NCBI GenBank assembly: GCA_918807975.1
Contig: OU964923.1
Location: forward strand, 20,689,235-20,753,234
DNA length: 64,000 nt
Source of the DNA: Aplidium turbinatum
Lineage: Eukaryota; Chordata; Ascidiacea; Aplousobranchia; Polyclinidae
Reading direction: 5' to 3'
Below are positions 60,739 through 64,000 of the stretch, piece after piece. A model generated the notes under the pieces. The model saw nothing but the letters and a program-made list of their open reading frames with translations. It was not told the DNA's origin and ran no database searches. The first letter of the stretch is position 1; every line of letters starts with the position of its first letter. Both the position numbers and the translations under genes were made by a program.

Positions 60739-61386
60739 TAATGCTGTTTATGAAACTGGTTGATTTTGAATCGATATTTAAAAATTTGTCTGGGGTTGTA
60801 ACAAGAATTTCAGCCTAAGTTTATTTATCTTTTAATAGAGTTTTGAAACAATGAACAGTCGAGTCTTGGTCGTTATATTTCTTCTTATTTTTTTCATTTG
60901 TACCGTATTTTAATAGACATACCTTTATGTTGCAGTGTGATAAAATTCAATTTGCTTTTCCTTTGCTTTGTACACATTTACGCTTCTTCGTTAACATTGC
61001 TCTTAAATTTTTTCCATGCTGTTGTCATGTTTGTATATTTTGTGTTTGGAGAAAATTTAATAAAATAAATTATGTCCACCAATGTGCTGATAGCGTTATT
61101 GAACCGAAAGCCACAAGCCCACAATAAGCGGCAAAGTCCACCAGTAGCGTAGGCTTGCCAAGATTTTGTAAAGGGGTTAATTTCCTGATGTCACTGAAAA
61201 TAGTCTTTCCCTTTCTAAAGGCTATGTTTACATGACTGGTGGACGACCTGACAGAAGACACACGTAAAGCACGTGATAGGCTACTGTGAAAGACTAAATT
61301 TGCAAAACATAGTCTACATTTGAAGCAGAACCTAAATCAATACGTCAAGGTTTCAAAAACTTGCTGTTATGTTAGAAGCTGTAGAG

Positions 61387-62261
61387 CAGTGGTCTCCAAT
61401 CATTTTAAGAAGCGACCCCAATTTAAATGAAAATGATTTTCAACATTTGCATGCGACCCCATTTTGTTTTTCCCAAAATTATAACATAAATTTGACTTTG
61501 CGCTGTCTATAACTGTAACGACACTCTGGACTGAAAAGGTGCTTTCAGTCCAGCGTGTCGCTACAGTTGTAGTGCAAAGTCAAATTTATCTTACAATTTT
61601 TCATTTATGTATATTGCAGGTTGAATCCCTGATGAGGACACACGTACGTGTCGAAAACGTTTAAGTTATTATCTCATATACGGTATTTTGTTTTGTGTTT
61701 AATACATTATGTTAAACCCGCTAAACTTTAAGACAGATTACACACTTTGGTTTGCCATTAAATTCAGTGAAACCAAGTATTAAAAAAGCTTCGTCATATG
61801 ATCTTTTTTCTGGTATTCTTTGCTGCCATTTTTGTATAATATTTAGCTACACTTACTAGCTACAAATTACCACTACCAGCTGCAAAGCAAACCGTAAACA
61901 GCCGATGAAATGTCTGCAAACTATACCTGCATAAATAATTATTCGCTCGTTCTGGAGTCACCTTGAATAATAAAAAGTTAGTCTAAAGTACTAAACTAGC
62001 ATCGCGAATGCTTTTGCTCTGTCCTACTTGTCGCAACTATTCCGTTTTTGATTATTGCACCACAATGGTTTATTTGTGACACGAGGTAGCAAACTGTACT
62101 CCAAAACACAGGCAAAGGTTTCGAACTAACAAAAAGTATCGGTCTTATTTTTCGGTAATGAATTGAAACGGTAACAAATTGAATATAGTGAGTTGTGGCG
62201 ACCCCAGGAAAAGTTAAGGCGACCCCACTTGGGGTCGCGACCCACAGGTTGGAGACCACTG
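61387..62261. mobile_element. hAT-type element (CAGTGGTCTCCAA), 875 bp
   Basis: Ends CAGTGGTCTCCAATC and GGTTGGAGACCACTG with a perfect 8-bp TSD CTGTAGAG (61379-61386 and 62262-62269). GCGACCCCA repeats occur inside both ends. There is no transposase frame. A long hairpin at 61486-61589 interrupts it. Confidence 0.9.
61486..61589. repeat. Near-perfect hairpin, ~48-bp arms
   Basis: ATAAATTTGACTTTGCGCTG at the left is mirrored by AGTGCAAAGTCAAATTTAT at the right. The inner arms AACTGTAACGACACTCTGG and CGTGTCGCTACAGTT continue the pairing to TGGACTGAAA / TTTCAGTCCA, leaving a loop of about six bases. The size is that of a snapback MITE or a pre-miRNA-like stem. Confidence 0.7.
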
Positions 62262-62269
62262 CTGTAGAG

Positions 62270-63479
62270 TATAGAACACAGTCTGAAACACTTATTAATA
62301 GAGTCTAACTAGTCTGTGGTGTGTTACCCCATCACTTCTCACTAGCTTCACAGCATAGGCCACTGCCAACAATGCTGGTGTAGTGGTGTATCGTTATTAC
62401 TTGAAATCATTTTCTTTGCATAAACTCAAGACATTTTTTTTTTGGATTATCTACACCTGAAAACTTTATAGCATAGCCTACTGTAATCTGATCACCAGCA
62501 TGTTTCCTTTTTCGATGTTCTTTTACATTATCCGAGAAAAATAACTTTCCACATTTAACCTTTTGTAATTTTTTTTTATCTTGTCAAATATATGGCCATT
62601 ATATTAATTATTATACAACGCTTGTGACTTGTAGATGTCAGTTAAAATTAGAAAATCACTTCTGACAAACAATAGTATAGGATTATTTCAGCTATGCTAC
62701 ATAAATCATTAGTCTCTCAATTTCAAAGCAAACACAGCCAGTGACAAAACAACAATAGACATTAGAAGTCACAGAAATTAGACTACCAATATCTTTAATA
62801 TGACTTTTAAGAGAAAACAAAGTGGTAGTAAATAAGATATCTTGCAAGTATTGTAGTAACTGGTAACCAGTACAAATAAAAGGAGGAAGACCACAAAGGA
62901 GGTACAGTGGATACAATAGAAATATGTGGGGCGCCCAACTCAAGATCAAGCGGCGCTGGTTCGGCTCTCGGGGTGTGCGCTTGAGCAACGCATTTCAGGA
63001 CTGCTGACCATTCAGCGGCACCTAGTGGATGGAATAATTCCTCTGCAATAACATTTCAACAATCGGAAACTTTACTCTGTCAATCTCAGTAACCGCTCTG
63101 CGTCCATCTACTACAAGTAGGCTATGCAAAACTATTTGGAATATTCTATCAAATCTTTGTTAGTCCGAGGATAAAGATTCAAAATCAAATCATCTAAGTT
63201 CATAGAAAAAACTTGCGGTGGCTAGTGGTATGTAAAGGAAAAAATCTTATTATTAGTCTACTCTAGCCTATACCAGAAATTAATACTTGCATTTGAAGTT
63301 CAACAGATGGGACTTCTAATCATAAACCAAGATGGTTTTATATTTAAAGACAATAAATATACCAAATGGGTTTAGGGTTGTTAAAAGTGATTTCTTTCTT
63401 TATTGAAACAGCTTTCTAATTAAACTCACGATGAGTTTAATTAGCCTAATTATCCTACGTGTTATAAAGTATATATGAG
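62270..63479. other. 3' flank, non-coding
   Basis: No supported gene. A small GC-richer patch at 62925-63000 contains a GGTTCGGCTCTC box B-like word, but no box A or acceptor stem was found. Confidence 0.4.
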
Positions 63480-63915
63480 TTTTAAACTTTTGAGGGCTAC
63501 ACAAATTAGGTTGCAATAAATATGCATTCCAAACTGTTCTGACTCACTGCGTTCAAACTTTCTGTACAGCAATTTTGACTAATTTGTTTTGCCCAAAATT
63601 CATACTAGGCTATATAAGCTTTTAGGGTTACCTTACGCAAAACTAGGTTGCAGCAAAATGTACCCCACAGTGTTCTAACTAACTGTGCCCTTATTTTCTT
63701 CATAACAGTTTCGGCTATATTTTTGCCCAAACTTCATACCAGGCCATATGAGTTTCGAGGGTTACCATACAAAAAACTAGGTTGCAACAAAGTGTACCTA
63801 ACAGTATTCTAACCAACTGTGCCCGAATTTTCTTCGCAACAATAACTGGCTAGTTTATTTTGCCCAAAGTTATAGCTTATCGTAGCCTACTATAAAAGTT
63901 TGGAGGGTTACACTT
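63480..63915. repeat. ~135-bp tandem repeat, about three units
   Basis: The marker TAGGTTGCA occurs at 63507, 63644 and 63778 (spacing 137 and 134). Each unit contains GAGGGYTAC, a TTCTRACYMACTG block, and TTTGCCCAAA then CATACYAGGC. Units are diverged. The array may continue to or beyond the window edge in decayed form. Confidence 0.75.
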
Positions 63916-64000
63916 CTATATTCAAATCCTGTTTGATCTTTGCTTGGTTTTAAATCTTTATCTTCCCACTGACAAAGCCTTTGATATGATAGTTATTTCA

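Noticed and set aside
62930-62990. tRNA-like box B word (GGTTCGGCTCTC)
   Set aside because: No matching box A, anticodon arm or acceptor stem was found at tRNA distances.
1-64000. LTR retroelements, Polintons or other virus-like elements, and CRISPR arrays
   Set aside because: No capsid, integrase, protease, LTR pair or regularly spaced direct-repeat array was seen.

Overview
The window is animal nuclear DNA: AT-rich, GT-AG introns of 0.1 to 20 kb, and dense short DNA transposons and SINEs. Its only clear host gene encodes a secreted ADAMTS-like matrix protein. It runs on the + strand from about 10.79 to 58.65 kb in 16 coding exons whose reading phases all agree (882 residues). The protein architecture and the transposon content suggest a marine invertebrate deuterostome. 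An ascidian-type tunicate is my guess, not something the sequence proves.

Protein layout: signal peptide, thrombospondin type-1 repeat (TSR) 1, cysteine-rich module, spacer, a polar Arg/Asn/Ser/Gly-rich linker, six more TSRs, and a C-terminal PLAC domain with six cysteines. There is no metalloprotease domain. This is the layout of the vertebrate ADAMTSL4/ADAMTSL6 (THSD4) proteins, which bind fibrillin microfibrils. Two further signal-peptide exons (22501-22794 and 30753-30836) sit in the 20 kb intron 5. Each has a splice acceptor upstream and ends in phase 0, as exon 5 does, so they could be alternative first exons of shorter forms.

Region by region. 1-10.3 kb: 5' flank with nested hAT-type MITEs (758-1199), other TIR elements (4008-4691, 6122-6532, 6747-6863), one short secreted-type ORF, and otherwise nothing recognisable. 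10.3-17.7 kb: a SINE with intact target-site duplication, exons 1-5, hAT MITEs, a second SINE family, and the 3' part of a Penelope-like retroelement with hammerhead-ribozyme motifs. 17.7-37.7 kb: intron 5 with SINEs, inverted-repeat elements, a ZBED-type hAT, an unidentified coding-like fragment and the two extra signal-peptide exons. 37.7-39.6 kb: exons 6-8. 39.6-49.7 kb: intron 8, which holds a three-layer transposon nest: a hAT with a TTF-type zinc finger, cut by another hAT with a perfect 8-bp target duplication, and carrying a piggyBac-type TTAA element. 49.7-58.6 kb: exons 9-16. 58.6-64 kb: 3' flank with an orphan exon-like ORF, two further hAT-type elements (one holding a near-perfect 100-nt hairpin) and a ~135-bp tandem repeat.

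I saw no tRNA, rRNA, CRISPR array, LTR retroelement or other virus-like element that I could support.
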